From Sphingobacteriia bacterium 28-36-52 (GTDB lineage: Bacteria > Bacteroidota > Bacteroidia > Chitinophagales > Chitinophagaceae): 64,000 bases of DNA. The notes under the pieces are model-generated. The model did not search any database. It was given only the letters and a program-made list of their open reading frames with translations, and had not been told where the DNA came from. Positions within the stretch are counted from its first letter, which is position 1. Each line of letters starts with the position of its first letter. Where the stretch lies: NCBI GenBank assembly GCA_002281575.1, contig NCGN01000001.1, forward strand, positions 1 to 64,000, given 5' to 3'. Both the position numbers and the translations under genes were made by a program. This document shows positions 36,050 to 45,844 of the stretch, in pieces.

Positions 36050-36860
36050 TAATCATGTTATTATTCAACCACCTATAATGGAAATGGAGACCAGTGTGGT
36101 TCATTCTGAATATTTAGAACGAGATGTTACCATCAATATTTACTTGCCATCTAAAATACATTACCTAGATCAGGTAAGTCTTTTATTAATAAATGATGGT
36201 CAAGATTTAATCAAAATGTCTTTTGATAAACTCTTTACTGAGTTATTAACCAATGGAAGTATTGAACCAATTGTATGTGTAGGCATTCATTGTGGTCCGG
36301 AACGTAAAATGGAATATGGCACTAGCTATTCTGCAGATTTTGATGGAAGAGGTGCTAAAGCAGGGTTATATAGTAAGTTTATTTTTGATGAGCTATTGCC
36401 CTTTATTAGAAAGAAATACAATGCGCCATCATTCAAAGACAAATCATTTGCTGGGTTTTCTTTAGGCGCATTAAGTGCTTTAGATATTGCCTGGAACAAT
36501 GCTAGTGAGTTTAGAAAAATTGGGTTGTTTAGTCCGTCACTTTGGTGGCGAAGAAAAGCCTATGAAGATGGTTATGATGATGAACAAGATCGATTGATGC
36601 ATTTGCAAATTCGAAAAGGGAAGTTTCATCCATGGCTGCAATTTTTTATTGAATGTGGAGAATTAGATGAAACTGCAGACAGAAACAATAACGGAATAAT
36701 TGATTCTATTGATGATGCTTTAGATTTAATTATTGCTTTAAAAGCAAAGGGATATACCGAAAACCATATTCAGTATTTGCAAGTGGAGGACGGTAAACAC
36801 GATATTGAAACTTGGGGTACAATAATGCCTCAATTTCTACAATGGGGTTGGGGTAAATAA
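36045..36860 (+). CDS. Alpha/beta-hydrolase esterase (Fes/IroE-like)
   Basis: 271 residues without a signal peptide. The nucleophile elbow is GFSLG with Ser139; the N-terminal part has the strand NIYLPSK and the LLLINDGQDL segment of the esterase D/enterochelin-esterase group; the catalytic His lies in EDGKHDIETW (about 248-257), and the acid in GELDETADRNNN (about 205-216, which also looks like a small metal loop). It may cleave or release the product of the two divergent ligases. Substrate unknown. Confidence 0.77.
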   Translation: MANHVIIQPPIMEMETSVVHSEYLERDVTINIYLPSKIHYLDQVSLLLINDGQDLIKMSFDKLFTELLTNGSIEPIVCVGIHCGPERKMEYGTSYSADFDGRGAKAGLYSKFIFDELLPFIRKKYNAPSFKDKSFAGFSLGALSALDIAWNNASEFRKIGLFSPSLWWRRKAYEDGYDDEQDRLMHLQIRKGKFHPWLQFFIECGELDETADRNNNGIIDSIDDALDLIIALKAKGYTENHIQYLQVEDGKHDIETWGTIMPQFLQWGWGK

Positions 36861-36893
36861 AACCTTGTATAATTTCTACTCATGGTAATAAAC

Positions 36894-36927
36894 AAAAGAG
36901 TCCCGAAAAAATTTCGGGACTCTTTTT
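36894..36927. terminator. Bidirectional terminator
   Basis: AAAAGAGTCCCGAAA pairs perfectly with TTTCGGGACTCTTTT around a short A-rich loop, with U runs in both directions. It serves the esterase gene (ending 36860) and the convergent TonB receptor (ending 36945). Confidence 0.88.
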
Positions 36928-36944
36928 ATTTGTAAGCAATTATA

Positions 36945-39900
36945 TTAGAAAATATAACGAACACCTAATTGCATAGACCATGTGCTGGCTAAGCTTAGGT
37001 TATCTTGCCATGGCTTAGTTACTAACTGGCCACCTTGTTGTTGTAAGTTGAATGTAGGACGACCTTGTGCATCATAACCTCTAAAGATTAGGGGTCTGTC
37101 AGTTGTCACAATTTGTCTAACTCCAGAATTTTTGAACAACATGTTTCCAAAGTTGAAAATGTCGGCTGTTAGCTGTAATGTGTGTTTATGATTACCAATA
37201 TTGGTAAAAATATCCTGAACCACTCTTAAGTCAAAACGGCTAACCCAAGGCAAATAGGCTTCGTTACGACCGGCATATTGATCAAGATTTTTTCTTAAAT
37301 ATGGAGTATTCTGAACAAATTGTTGCCATGCAGTTGCTTGCTCAGCAGCAGTTCTAGCAGGGTTTCCACCACTAGCTGATTGTGCAACAAAATTAGGGAA
37401 GTAGCTGATGTACATTAAGTCTGAAGTACTATTACCATCATTATTTAAATCTCCATTAATTACATAGCTGTAGTTCGCTCCTCTTGCTATTTCGCCAAAC
37501 AAACTAATTGTGGTGGCTAAATTCTTTCCGTAAGCAAATTTATAAGATAATGATGTAATAATTCTATCAGGGTTAACATAGGCAGAATTATATAATTGCA
37601 AATCATTTTGTGTAGCAGTGGTAGGATTACTTTGCCATGTTGATGTAGCTTGGCTACCCGGATTTGCAGTTAATTCATTTCCATAAGTTTTAGTATATGC
37701 GATTGAACCAAAAAATCCTTTGGATGTGGTTTTAGTAAGCTGAAGGGTAAAAGAACCACTATTTCCTTGAGTAGAATTTTCTAGTACTACTGCAGATCCA
37801 ATGTTGCTGTATAATCTTCTATCAGCAGTAGTTGCATAACGAGGTCTTGTGTCATTGCCATTTTCAAGTCTAGCGTTTGGATTACGTTGATTGGCATTTC
37901 TCATAACAACTGCATTTATATCTTTTGTTATTAATGCTTCAGCTGTTAAGCTCCATCCATTACCTAATTTTTTATCTACTGCTAAGTTAGTTCTCCAGAT
38001 TTGAGGGAATTTGAATTCTCTATCCATTAGGGCAATATTAGCGTTGTTTGGTAGAACACCAGCTACTGGGCTAAAACTACCACGGTATGCATCTGGATTT
38101 GGATTAAATAAGAAGTTACCCAATAAAGCAGGATTGGTAACCGCCTGACTCGCCTGGTACATTTGACTATTACCTGGCATATTGGTCAAGTATACAAATG
38201 GTATTCTACCAGTAAATAAACCTGTACCACCTCTAAATACTAAATTCTCTTCATTGATTTTGTAACGGAATCCAATTCTTGGTGAAAAATACAAGGTGCT
38301 TTGCTTAGGCCACTCACTTGTTTTGTAGTTAGTAGGAACTCCATTTTTATCAGGGAATGAAAGTGCTGTAACATTTGGGTTCTCTAAAGGTGCTTCTGGA
38401 TAGAATAATTTATCTACACGAATTCCATAAGTTAACTTAAAATTCTCATTAACATTGAACTCGTCCTGGGCATAAACACCTAGTTGACCCACTTTTAAAT
38501 CTGCAGCGTATACAGAAGGTTTGTTTGGATCTAAAGAGAATGTATAAGAGAATGCCGCTGGAGCTCTGTTATTAATAAAGTCATCTAATGAGTTGAATGC
38601 ATAATAACTTGCAGAACCTGGCATAAACATATTTCCTACACTTTGGTACTCATATGTTGCACCTAAAGTTAAAGTATGTCTACCTGTATAATAAGTAAAG
38701 TTATTGGTTACGTTAAAAACGTCGTTTTTAACGTCATTGTTTCTTGTGAATGGATCAGAACCTGCCGACATATAGTTTTGACCATTGTTGTTGAAAATGT
38801 CAACAGTAGGGAAATAACCACCATCAATTGAACGAGTCGCTTGAATCTTAGAAAATGTGGCAATGAATTGGTTCGAGAACTTCCCAGAGAAGTTAGAGTT
38901 TAATTCTATTGATCCTGTTCTAACTACATCTTTGAATTTGTAGTTTGAATTTGAAAAAGCCATTGATCTTAAACTAAAACGACCATTAGGAAGTCTATTT
39001 ACAGAACCACTTGCTCCCGCTGGTCTGAAACTTGGACCATTTGGAATTGATGTAGCATTTACTGGTTGATCATTAAAACTTACTAAATCACTGTATTTAA
39101 CAGTTAGTTTGTGTGTATTATTGATATTCCAATCAATTTTAGCAAGAATTTTGGTGTTTTTTCTTGTAAAATTAGGAAAGTTGTCAAATGAACCTGGATC
39201 ATATCCGTACTTAGTTCTTAATGCATTAGCAAATTTATTCAAAGAATCTACATTTGTACTACTTACGTTGCCCGCACCAGATCCACCAGTTGGACTAAAT
39301 GTTATTCCTGGTTGGCTTCCTTCTTCTTCTTCATAAGATGCAAAATAAAATAATTTATTTTTGATGATTGCACCTCCTAGAGTAGCTCCAAAGATTTTAT
39401 TATCAGATTTAACTTGTGCAGGTAATTTAACGTTACCTACATTGGTTCCATTGTAATCCTGGTTTCTATACAAACCATATACTGAACCTTTTAAAGTATT
39501 TGTACCACTTTTGGTAACAGCATTAATACCTGCACCTGTAAAGCCCGATTGTCTTACGTCAAATGGAGCAATATTTACTGAAACCTCCTCAATTGCATCA
39601 ATTGAAATTGGGTTAGCACCTCCACCTGGTAGCGGATTTGAACTTAATCCAAAGTTATTGTTTAAGTTAGCTCCATCTACTTGTGTGTTGTTGAATCTAC
39701 CATCTCTACCAGCAAAACTGGTACCATTCGCTTGTGGCGTTGCACGGGTAAAGTCTGTAATGCTTCTGCTAATTGTTGGCATCGAATTCAACATTCGTTG
39801 GTTTATAACAGTTGAAGCACCACCAGATTTATCTCCACTTGATTTTTTCTTCAATGCATTTACCACTACTTCACTCAATACTTTAGACTCGTCAATTAAA

Positions 39901-40223
39901 GTAGGGTTAATTACGTAAGGCTCACCCAATAAAAGATAGATATCATTTACTGTTTCCACCTTCAATCCAGTGAAAGTGATTTTTAATGTGTAAGGACCGC
40001 CTGTTCTTAATCCAGGTAAAGTAAACACACCGCCTTTTTTTGCAAGTGTAGAATACTGCGTACCAGAAGGGGTGTGTACAGCAACAAGGCTGGCTCCCTC
40101 AATGGGTTGCCCATCAGCAGTTTTTACAACCCCTGAGATACTACTTGTAGTAACCTGAGCGGTTGTGATCAAAGTTGCTAGTGCAGCAACCATAATCATT
40201 GAAATTCTTTTAAAAATTCTCAT
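36945..40223 (-). CDS. Oar-like TonB-dependent outer-membrane receptor (1)
   Basis: 1092 residues from ATG 40223; a TTG seven codons upstream is less likely. Order: signal peptide (about 1-22), carboxypeptidase-like beta domain (about 25-110, GVVKTADGQPIEGASL), plug (about 115-235, with FNNTQVDGANLNNNFG and INAVTKSGTN), and a long Asn/Tyr-rich beta-barrel ending in QLGVRYIF with terminal Phe. It probably imports a large substrate or protein fragment using TonB. No SusD partner gene is present, so it is of the Oar group rather than SusCD. It lies downstream of a divergent paralogue. Confidence 0.88.
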   Translation of the reverse strand: MRIFKRISMIMVAALATLITTAQVTTSSISGVVKTADGQPIEGASLVAVHTPSGTQYSTLAKKGGVFTLPGLRTGGPYTLKITFTGLKVETVNDIYLLLGEPYVINPTLIDESKVLSEVVVNALKKKSSGDKSGGASTVINQRMLNSMPTISRSITDFTRATPQANGTSFAGRDGRFNNTQVDGANLNNNFGLSSNPLPGGGANPISIDAIEEVSVNIAPFDVRQSGFTGAGINAVTKSGTNTLKGSVYGLYRNQDYNGTNVGNVKLPAQVKSDNKIFGATLGGAIIKNKLFYFASYEEEEGSQPGITFSPTGGSGAGNVSSTNVDSLNKFANALRTKYGYDPGSFDNFPNFTRKNTKILAKIDWNINNTHKLTVKYSDLVSFNDQPVNATSIPNGPSFRPAGASGSVNRLPNGRFSLRSMAFSNSNYKFKDVVRTGSIELNSNFSGKFSNQFIATFSKIQATRSIDGGYFPTVDIFNNNGQNYMSAGSDPFTRNNDVKNDVFNVTNNFTYYTGRHTLTLGATYEYQSVGNMFMPGSASYYAFNSLDDFINNRAPAAFSYTFSLDPNKPSVYAADLKVGQLGVYAQDEFNVNENFKLTYGIRVDKLFYPEAPLENPNVTALSFPDKNGVPTNYKTSEWPKQSTLYFSPRIGFRYKINEENLVFRGGTGLFTGRIPFVYLTNMPGNSQMYQASQAVTNPALLGNFLFNPNPDAYRGSFSPVAGVLPNNANIALMDREFKFPQIWRTNLAVDKKLGNGWSLTAEALITKDINAVVMRNANQRNPNARLENGNDTRPRYATTADRRLYSNIGSAVVLENSTQGNSGSFTLQLTKTTSKGFFGSIAYTKTYGNELTANPGSQATSTWQSNPTTATQNDLQLYNSAYVNPDRIITSLSYKFAYGKNLATTISLFGEIARGANYSYVINGDLNNDGNSTSDLMYISYFPNFVAQSASGGNPARTAAEQATAWQQFVQNTPYLRKNLDQYAGRNEAYLPWVSRFDLRVVQDIFTNIGNHKHTLQLTADIFNFGNMLFKNSGVRQIVTTDRPLIFRGYDAQGRPTFNLQQQGGQLVTKPWQDNLSLASTWSMQLGVRYIF

Positions 40224-40421
40224 AATCTTGGTTTTGTGCGGCAAATATCCGACTAAAGGCTTATGAACCCAAAATCTTGTTAAAATAATACACCATTTTG
40301 GTGAAGTTTATGAACATATGCTGATTAAATTTATGCAAATATTTTTAGATAAATTATTGAAAATCAATTAAATATGTCATTTAATTCAACCCAATTCGTG
40401 TTTGTTAAAAACAACCGTTTG

Positions 40422-43400
40422 TTAATAAAAACTTAACCTACATCCAAGTTGGAACATCCAATTACCGCTATTTGCTGGGTTTAACGAGTTATTCAACTCA
40501 AAAATTGACTTTTCTAGTAGGGTAGGATCAAAGGAATAAATGGGAATTAAAAGTTGATTATTTCTAAATCCATGAAAAGAAATAAGTCTTACTCTGCCTC
40601 CGGCAACCTGCAGTTGTTCTCCCCATTTTGAGTTGAATAAATTTGCCGCATTTAAAATTTCGAATGAAATATTTAAGTGAAGTTTTTCTGTGTGAATTTT
40701 TATTGGGATATACCAATTTGCTTTTAAATCTATCCGATGCATAAATGGAGCCCTGCTTCCATTCCTTTCGGCATATAAGCCTCTTCTTTTTTGTAGATAT
40801 TTATTTGAGTTTATAAAAATATTTAAAGCTTCTTTTTGTTGATCACTGGTATAATAACTGTCTTTTTTAAAAACAGGTTCAAAGAACATTTGATTTATTT
40901 CTGTTTCTCTTGGTATATAAATTAAATCGTAGCCAGTACTAGTTAAATCATCCCCTGATAAATTTCCATTGCCATAAACAAAGCTAAATGGCGAACCAGA
41001 TTGTCCATTGTAATGAATAGAGCCACTGAATCGTTTATTTTTTTGCTGCTTTATTTGAATTTGGTATTCCGCATAAATTCGATGGCCTTTGCTAAAGTCT
41101 GAAGCAGACAAAGAAATATGGTTTCTTCCATTTGTTTGTTCCATTAATTTCCAATGATTCAAAGCAATGGAATAGTTGCCATCATAAAATGAATAAGCTT
41201 TTCCATACAAATATCTAATTAAGCCACTTGAAAGTTGTTGTTGTTGTTTCAGTTGTAAAGACATTTCGTATCCATATCCATTTTTGCTATTCGAATTTTT
41301 AATTAGGATAATATAATCATATGGATTAGTTCCATTTTGATTCATTGGAACTTTTAATGTATCGGTTGGTGCATGAATTAATCTGTTATCAGGGCCTTCA
41401 AAATGTGAAGCCGCATTCCGGATATTAATATTGGGAAATTCAATTTCAGTTAGGTTTCTGAAATACATTAATTGCATTGACCATTCTGTGCTGGGGGTTA
41501 ACTTTTTCTCTATATTCAAAGTGGCTCTAAATAAAGTAGGAAGCTGCAGTTTCGCGGAACTTAGGTATACCGTTCCTTTGTTTATTGTATGATTTTGGGG
41601 GGGGATAAAATTGGTTAATGTATTGTTAGGATTAAAAGGATAGTTGCTTAATTGATCTTTTTTCAATAAGTATTGTTCAATTTTATTTCCATTATTAGAT
41701 ACAATTCCTGCTAACCAAGCATAGGGTATTCTTCCTGAAAAAATTCCAGTCCCAATTTTTATTCGGGTATTCCATTTAGGCAAAAAGATTTTTATAAAAG
41801 CCCTAGGTGAAGGCGTGGATAAGAGTTTGGGTAATTTTCCTGAAATGGCACCCTGCAAATCATATATTTGGCTTAGTATTGGAATTGCCGTGTAATTTGT
41901 GAACGAATCTGATTGTGGAGAATTTAGAAATTGTTCTTCATTCCATCTAAGTCCACTATGTAACTGTATGTTTTTATTTAGATACATTCTATAATTAATA
42001 AAGAATGCCCATTTTAATAAATTCAACGTGGTTTCTACATCTTTTTGATTTGGTATGTTTGAAAGTTTATTAATGCTGAAAGCTGCAGGGCTTCTGTTTT
42101 GTAAAAAATTACTAATACTATAATAGAAATAATGTCCATTTCCATTCAGCATAAAATTGTTTTTTAAAACTGTATAATCTGCATCAATTCCGATATCAAA
42201 AAAATGCTTTCCGCTTAAAATACTCCATCTGTTGTTGATGTTAATATTAGATTGACTAAGTTTATTCATATACGTTTCTTCAGACGCACCTAGCACAATC
42301 ATACCGTCTCCGTCTAATAATCGTATTAAGGGAAATGCTTGATTTTTGGGATTGGTTATAGAAGAGTGTTTGTTGTAAGAGAGTAGTAGTCTATTTTGTG
42401 TGTAACTATTTATTTTGTATTTCCACTCTAAGCTTGCCGATTCATTTTTCTGATTTTGAATTTTGCCATTATTCGAGTAAATCAGCATGCTTTCTGTACT
42501 TGCAGCGTTACTGTTCCTATATACTTTCGTTGTTCTAAAATTAAATATGAATTGATTTTTAGGGTTTAGCATTCCGTCTATTCTCATTGCAAATTTATTA
42601 GAGTTAGTATGTACAACTTCGTCCAATGTGCCGGGGTCGTAGCCAAATCTTTCTTGCATGGTTTGTTTAAATCGATTGAGCTTATTAATTTGATTGGTTT
42701 CGCCTAGGTATTCTGCGATTGAATAAGGCCTTAGAATATATTCATTTGCATAATCGAAATTGAAAAAGTAAAAAAGTTTGTTATAAACTATTGGACCTCC
42801 AATATTCATACCCATATGCTTATATAGATGCCTATTGCTTCTTATTGTTGTGTAAGCTTCTTGATATGGTTTGTTTTTGCCCGATTTTGTAACAATATTA
42901 ATAGCTGCCCCTGTAAAGTTTCCTAAGGATGCATCATAAGGAGATACCATTAATTGCATTTGTTCAAAACTTTCTGGTGCAGCAGCTAAATTGCCTGTTT
43001 CGCCCATGATGGTTCCAGTAGGGGATAAACCAAATTGGTCATTTTGTAAAACTCCATCAATGTAATAGGAATTGAAACGATTATTCTGTCCTGAAAATGA
43101 AGGAGCTCCACTTTGGTCTGTTTTAATATATGCTTCCGGATGATGCATGAGCAACCTACTTAATTCGTTCGACTTGATTGAATTATTTTGTAAAAGATCA
43201 ATACTGGATGCTGCTTTAATAGTAGCGGAACTATACACTTGTATGGGGGTTAATTGTTTCTCTTTAGGTTGAAATGGGATATTTAATAATATATCTTCCC
43301 CAACAATAACTTGAATGAATTGGATACAAATGGTATCTGCTAATGGATAGCTTGCTTTTAGTGTATAATTGCTGCTGGGTTTTAGTTGATAAAATCCATA

Positions 43401-43586
43401 AGCGCCGCTTTTATTGCTACTGGTTTTGATAATGGTTTGGGTGCTTTCGTCTAACAAACTAATATTGGCCCCATACACTCCTTTTTCATTAAATATTACT
43501 TTGCCACTGATAGCTCCAAATGTACTTTGTGCCATTGCCATATGAGGTATTAATAGGATAGCGTTGATTAAACAAACCTTTTTCAT
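40422..43586 (-). CDS. Oar-like TonB-dependent outer-membrane receptor (2), divergent paralogue
   Basis: 1054 residues. Signal peptide (about 1-19), carboxypeptidase-like domain (about 23-105), plug with NRFNSYYIDGVLQNDQFGLS and INIVTKSGKN, and a beta-barrel ending in LGCRLSFY. It matches the order of the next receptor, but barrel loops differ greatly, so the pair arose by an old duplication. The intervening 198 bp is AT-rich and has no gene. The two may import related ligands or take turns as phase- or stress-specific forms; no SusD gene accompanies them. Confidence 0.86.
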   Translation of the reverse strand: MKKVCLINAILLIPHMAMAQSTFGAISGKVIFNEKGVYGANISLLDESTQTIIKTSSNKSGAYGFYQLKPSSNYTLKASYPLADTICIQFIQVIVGEDILLNIPFQPKEKQLTPIQVYSSATIKAASSIDLLQNNSIKSNELSRLLMHHPEAYIKTDQSGAPSFSGQNNRFNSYYIDGVLQNDQFGLSPTGTIMGETGNLAAAPESFEQMQLMVSPYDASLGNFTGAAINIVTKSGKNKPYQEAYTTIRSNRHLYKHMGMNIGGPIVYNKLFYFFNFDYANEYILRPYSIAEYLGETNQINKLNRFKQTMQERFGYDPGTLDEVVHTNSNKFAMRIDGMLNPKNQFIFNFRTTKVYRNSNAASTESMLIYSNNGKIQNQKNESASLEWKYKINSYTQNRLLLSYNKHSSITNPKNQAFPLIRLLDGDGMIVLGASEETYMNKLSQSNININNRWSILSGKHFFDIGIDADYTVLKNNFMLNGNGHYFYYSISNFLQNRSPAAFSINKLSNIPNQKDVETTLNLLKWAFFINYRMYLNKNIQLHSGLRWNEEQFLNSPQSDSFTNYTAIPILSQIYDLQGAISGKLPKLLSTPSPRAFIKIFLPKWNTRIKIGTGIFSGRIPYAWLAGIVSNNGNKIEQYLLKKDQLSNYPFNPNNTLTNFIPPQNHTINKGTVYLSSAKLQLPTLFRATLNIEKKLTPSTEWSMQLMYFRNLTEIEFPNINIRNAASHFEGPDNRLIHAPTDTLKVPMNQNGTNPYDYIILIKNSNSKNGYGYEMSLQLKQQQQLSSGLIRYLYGKAYSFYDGNYSIALNHWKLMEQTNGRNHISLSASDFSKGHRIYAEYQIQIKQQKNKRFSGSIHYNGQSGSPFSFVYGNGNLSGDDLTSTGYDLIYIPRETEINQMFFEPVFKKDSYYTSDQQKEALNIFINSNKYLQKRRGLYAERNGSRAPFMHRIDLKANWYIPIKIHTEKLHLNISFEILNAANLFNSKWGEQLQVAGGRVRLISFHGFRNNQLLIPIYSFDPTLLEKSIFELNNSLNPANSGNWMFQLGCRLSFY

Positions 43587-43687
43587 TCCAACTATTTAAT
43601 TTCAATGGTACTGTTATGAATTGTTAAAATGATTGGTATTTATACGGAACAAATTTGTTTTAAAGCGGTTCCATGGGTTGGTTTATG

Positions 43688-43695
43688 TAATTTTG
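43688..43695 (+). promoter_or_regulatory. ribBA -7 promoter box
   Basis: TAATTTTG, perfect TAnnTTTG, 17 bases before ATG 43713. It excludes an in-frame upstream ATG at 43629 as the main start. No FMN riboswitch fold was seen here. Confidence 0.6.
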
Positions 43696-43712
43696 CCGCT
43701 CAATTCCCAATT

Positions 43713-44918
43713 ATGTTAGATAGTATAGCTGCAGCCATTGATGATATTCGATTAGGTAAAATGGTTATTGTGGTAGATGATGAAGACCGCGAGAATGAAG
43801 GTGATTTTATAATGGCAGCAAGATTTGCCACTCCGGAAGCTATTAATTTTATGAGTAAGGAAGGCCGTGGTTTAATTTGTGCAGCTTTAACAGAAGAGCG
43901 TTGCGCAGAATTAGAACTAACGCCAATGGTTAGTTCTAATACCTCTTTGCATGAAACTGCTTTTACTGTTTCTATCGATTTAATTGGTCAAGGAACTACA
44001 ACTGGTATTTCTGCGCAGGATCGTTCAAAAACAATTTTAGCATTGGTTAATCCAAATACTAAAGCAAGTGATTTGGGTAGGCCAGGACATATTTTTCCGC
44101 TAAAAGCAAAAGCCGGTGGCGTTCTAAGAAGAAGTGGACATACAGAAGCTACGGTAGATTTAGCCAGATTAGCTGGATTAGAGCCTGCTGGGGTATTGGT
44201 AGAAGTGATGAACGAAGATGGAACTATGGCAAGATTGCCTCAACTGCTTGAAATTGCGCAGAAGTTTGGATTAAAAATCATTTCAATCAAAGATTTAATT
44301 GATTATCGATTAAAAGCCGATTCTTTAATTCAAGAATTGGTTCGCGTAAATATGCCCACTAAGTATGGCCAGTTTCAACTAGTTGCTTTTAAAGAAAATT
44401 TATCTGGTGCAGAACATTTAGCTCTAGTAAAAGGTAATTGGGAAAAAGACGAACCGGTGCTTACTAGGGTTCACAGCAGTTGTTTTACAGGTGATATTTT
44501 GGGTAGTTTAAGATGCGATTGTGGAGAACAATTGCATAAAGCCATGCGCATGGTAGAAGCTGCAGGCACAGGGGTTATACTCTATATGAATCAAGAAGGA
44601 CGAGGTATTGGGTTAATCAATAAACTACGGGCTTATCAGCTTCAAGAAGAAGGGATGGACACAGTTGAAGCCAATATTCATTTAGGTTTTGGTATGGATG
44701 AAAGAGATTATGGCGTAGGTGCACAAATTCTTCGCTCTCTTGGTATAACCAAACTGAAACTAATGAGTAACAATCCAAGAAAAAGGGCTGGACTAAAAGG
44801 ATATGGTTTAGAAATAGTGGAGACCGTTCCAATAGAAGTGGTCCCAAATAAACACAATGAAAAATACCTCACAACTAAAAGAGATAAATTAGGGCATTCT
44901 ATTTTAGGAGACCAATAA
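43713..44918 (+). CDS. ribBA: Bifunctional DHBP synthase/GTP cyclohydrolase II
   Basis: 401 residues from MLDSIAAA. RibB half (1-205): [13 protein letters not shown] with metal-binding acids, and [15 protein letters not shown]. RibA half (210-401): the zinc cysteines in [20 protein letters not shown], and [16 protein letters not shown] with the GTP-binding region. It makes the two early precursors of riboflavin. Both halves look intact. It is a single-gene unit; the convergent gene ends nine bases after its stop. Confidence 0.97.
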   Translation: MLDSIAAAIDDIRLGKMVIVVDDEDRENEGDFIMAARFATPEAINFMSKEGRGLICAALTEERCAELELTPMVSSNTSLHETAFTVSIDLIGQGTTTGISAQDRSKTILALVNPNTKASDLGRPGHIFPLKAKAGGVLRRSGHTEATVDLARLAGLEPAGVLVEVMNEDGTMARLPQLLEIAQKFGLKIISIKDLIDYRLKADSLIQELVRVNMPTKYGQFQLVAFKENLSGAEHLALVKGNWEKDEPVLTRVHSSCFTGDILGSLRCDCGEQLHKAMRMVEAAGTGVILYMNQEGRGIGLINKLRAYQLQEEGMDTVEANIHLGFGMDERDYGVGAQILRSLGITKLKLMSNNPRKRAGLKGYGLEIVETVPIEVVPNKHNEKYLTTKRDKLGHSILGDQ

Positions 44919-44926
44919 GAATATTA

Positions 44927-45745
44927 TTATTTCTTCTTTTTAATGAGCTCCTTGGTTTCATCTAATTCTTTCTTTAGTTGAATCGTATACAGGGTTAGCT
45001 CTTCTACTTTCTTTAGTAATAGGGCATTCATTTGACCAAGGTCTAATCCATCTTTCATTACTTCTGCTGTGGTTTGAATGCCTGGTAGGTGTTTATTGAT
45101 TTTGATGTATTCATCTAAAACATTCAAGGGCATCAGTGGATAGTCTTTGTTAAATACATGGTCGTACCAATCTTTCGAATTCTTTACTGCTACCTTTACT
45201 TTTTCAGTTAAAATACCTTGCTCAACATATAATTTGTATCCATCCACTTGGGTATTTACATCACCAATTTTTACTCTTCCTTCGTAAGAATCAATAGAGA
45301 AAAATTCTTTTTCAATGGCATCGGAACCGGCTTTATGACTAATTTTAAAAGTTTGAGGCGTTTTTAAAACCTCATCTCCCGAAACCCTGGCGCCAATAGT
45401 CCAATAGCTCAAATTCTTTGGATTAGATACGTCTCCATTAGAGAACATAATTGAAGGTTCGTTTTGTCCGCCAGATGCCCATTCGTTACTCAATTTCAAT
45501 AAGATGTTCTTATTCCTTGTATTGCCTGCAGCTTTTTTTATTTCAATTGGAGCTCCAGGGTTTAAAATACCTATACCTACAAAACCTGCTTCGGGAAATA
45601 TATTTTGCTTGTCTCCAGTTGCTGCAGCATTGGCGTCAACAGGAGCTGTTACTACTTTAGGCTTACCGCTAGTTGTGGGTCTTTGGGCTTGCACAGCCAT
45701 TTGAAACAATACAGTTGCGAGGGATAAGAGCAAAACTTTTTTCAT
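44927..45745 (-). CDS. Secreted protein with tail-fibre-like C-terminal region
   Basis: 272 residues with a signal peptide (about 1-20). The middle has GFVGIGILNPGAPIEIKKA, and the C-terminal 80 residues (WYDHVFNKDYPLMPLNVLDEYIKINKHLPGI, ending in a Leu/Lys/Glu coiled coil) match a pattern repeated in many Bacteroidetes surface proteins related to tail-fibre chaperone regions. It probably trimerises through the final coiled coil. No catalytic Ser-Lys of the peptidase S74 type is evident. Confidence 0.65.
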   Translation of the reverse strand: MKKVLLLSLATVLFQMAVQAQRPTTSGKPKVVTAPVDANAAATGDKQNIFPEAGFVGIGILNPGAPIEIKKAAGNTRNKNILLKLSNEWASGGQNEPSIMFSNGDVSNPKNLSYWTIGARVSGDEVLKTPQTFKISHKAGSDAIEKEFFSIDSYEGRVKIGDVNTQVDGYKLYVEQGILTEKVKVAVKNSKDWYDHVFNKDYPLMPLNVLDEYIKINKHLPGIQTTAEVMKDGLDLGQMNALLLKKVEELTLYTIQLKKELDETKELIKKKK

Positions 45746-45812
45746 ATATAACTGCTTATTCGGTTTAAAACGAAGTTAAATCAAAATTAGTGTTAATGGG
45801 TATTGGCAAAAA

Positions 45813-45838
45813 TTAAAAAAGCGCCTTTTGGGCGCCTT
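45813..45838 (-). terminator. phoH terminator
   Basis: On the minus strand AAGGCGCC/GGCGCTTT (one G-U) around a CAAAA loop, followed by TTTTTT. It lies seven bases beyond the phoH stop. Confidence 0.8.
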
Positions 45839-45844
45839 CCTAAC

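Noticed and set aside
43629..43712. Longer RibBA start at 43629
   Set aside because: The extra residues do not match the family, and a -7 promoter box lies inside them.
43588..43712. FMN riboswitch before ribBA
   Set aside because: The conserved junction sequences of the RFN element were not found in the short upstream region.
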